NCBI GenBank assembly: GCA_031280335.1
Contig: JAITGZ010000225.1
Coordinates: forward strand, 1 to 6,395
Direction: 5' to 3'
Source: Deltaproteobacteria bacterium
Lineage (GTDB): Bacteria; Desulfobacterota; Desulfovibrionia; Desulfovibrionales; Desulfovibrionaceae
Length of the DNA: 6,395 nucleotides
The translations under genes and the position numbers were made by a program. The number at the start of each line of letters is the position of its first letter. Within the stretch, counting starts at the first letter, position 1. Below the pieces are notes generated by a model, which saw only the letters and a program-made list of their open reading frames with translations, ran no database searches and was not told the origin of the DNA. This document shows, one piece after another, positions 5,612 through 6,395 of this stretch.

Positions 5612-6395
5612 TCAGGAAAAACTGTTCACCAGGGTGCCCACCAGCAGGTTCCACCCGTCCACCATGACAAAAAGCAATAGTTTGAAAGGCATGGATACCA
5701 TCATGGGCGGCAGCATCATCATGCCCATGGCCAGGAGTATGCTGGAAACCACCATGTCCAGAACGAGAAAGGGGATATAGATCAAAAAGCCGATGATGAA
5801 ACCGGTCTTCAGCTCACTGATGATAAAGGCGGCCATGAGCGAGGCGAGGGGCACCTCGGCGCGGTTTTGCGGCCGGGGCAGGCCGGTGATGGAATAAAAG
5901 ACGGACAGGTCTTTTTCCCTGGTCTGTTTGAACAGGAATTCGCGCAGGGGCGCTTCGGCGCGTTGCAAAGCCACTTGAAAATCAATGCGTTCCTCCAGGT
6001 AGGGCTGCAGGGCGTTGTCGTTGATTTGCTTGCCCACGGGGAACATTATGGCCACGGTCATAAAGATGGCCAAAGAAGCCAGTACCTGGTTGGGCGGCAG
6101 CTGCTGCACGCCGATGGCCTGGCGGATGAAGTGAAAGACAATGATGATGCGGGTAAAGCAGGTGGCGGTGAGTATAATGGCCGGGGCTAGGGAAAGCACG
6201 GTGAGCAGAAAGAGAATTTCCAAAAGCATGGAAACGGCGCGCGGCTCCACCTCGCCGCCGGAAAGGCTCAATTGGATATTGGGCATGACCATGTCTGTGG
6301 AAGCGGCCAGGAGCGGTTCGGGCCAAAGGCACAGCAACAGGGCGAAAAACACTGCGCCCGCAAGCGGCGGGCAGAGTGATGGATTATTTTTTACG
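5612..6395 (-). CDS. fliP: Flagellar type III export gate protein FliP (5' end beyond the window)
   Basis: FliP is the pentameric core of the flagellar export gate in the inner membrane. At least 260 residues are visible. Clear family blocks, counted from the window edge, are PAIILTATCFTRIIIVF (71-87), LPPNQVLASLAIFMT (99-113), LREFLFKQTRE (150-160), IISELKTGFIIGF (191-203), MGMMMLPPMMVSMPFKL (223-239) and VDGWNLLVGTL (245-255). The protein begins with a hydrophobic stretch, residues 11-30, ending in LLAAS, as expected for FliP's cleavable signal peptide. A GTG at 6352 could serve as start, but it would cut into that hydrophobic core and drop the basic residue before it. The frame stays open to the edge, so the real start most likely lies outside. 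A stop TGA at 5614-5612 is followed 11 bases later by fliQ. Confidence 0.97.
   Translation of the reverse strand, partial: VKNNPSLCPPLAGAVFFALLLCLWPEPLLAASTDMVMPNIQLSLSGGEVEPRAVSMLLEILFLLTVLSLAPAIILTATCFTRIIIVFHFIRQAIGVQQLPPNQVLASLAIFMTVAIMFPVGKQINDNALQPYLEERIDFQVALQRAEAPLREFLFKQTREKDLSVFYSITGLPRPQNRAEVPLASLMAAFIISELKTGFIIGFLIYIPFLVLDMVVSSILLAMGMMMLPPMMVSMPFKLLLFVMVDGWNLLVGTLVNSFS

Noticed and set aside
5601..5654. Upstream extension of fliQ by 18 codons
   Set aside because: The extension overlaps the end of fliP and is not FliQ-like; the ATG at 5600 gives the standard 89-residue FliQ.

Overview
The window is a compact, almost single-stranded block of bacterial DNA: every supported gene lies on the minus strand and is transcribed from right to left. 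GC content is moderately high. The mix of flagellar export genes, a sigma-54 activator and acyl-CoA metabolism would fit a motile deltaproteobacterium-like anaerobe such as a Desulfovibrionaceae member. That assignment is inferred from gene content and style, not from a marker gene.

Right end (about 5331-6395): the flagellar export-gate genes fliP (cut by the window edge, true start not visible) and fliQ (start reassigned to an internal ATG). Downstream of fliQ there is no fliR. After a 47-base gap comes a PAS / AAA+ / Fis-type sigma-54 activator (3829-5283) with an intact GAFTGA loop.

Middle (3527-3828): a 302-base gene-free control region. It holds a consensus-perfect sigma-54 promoter on the minus strand (3621-3636, TGGCAC-N5-TTGCA). 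A 16-base dyad (3690-3705) is centred about 88 bases upstream of the predicted transcription start and suits an activator-binding site. The region also has A-tracts, an 11-base direct repeat, a hairpin near the predicted mRNA 5' end, and two adjacent stem-loops just after the regulator gene.

Left part (1-3526): the likely target operon of that promoter. In order of transcription it encodes a propionate/acetoacetate-type CoA-transferase with its catalytic glutamate at residue 324, a GntP-family carboxylate permease, a MaoC-type (R)-specific enoyl-CoA hydratase, and the first 18 codons of what looks like a crotonase-type enoyl-CoA hydratase running off the left edge.

The simplest model is a self-contained, inducible catabolic unit. 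The PAS-containing activator senses a signal and switches on the sigma-54 promoter. The permease imports a short-chain (hydroxy- or unsaturated) carboxylic acid, the CoA-transferase activates it by CoA exchange, and the two hydratases interconvert 3-hydroxyacyl-CoA and enoyl-CoA. The exact substrate cannot be read from the sequence. No RNA genes, mobile elements or CRISPR arrays were seen.
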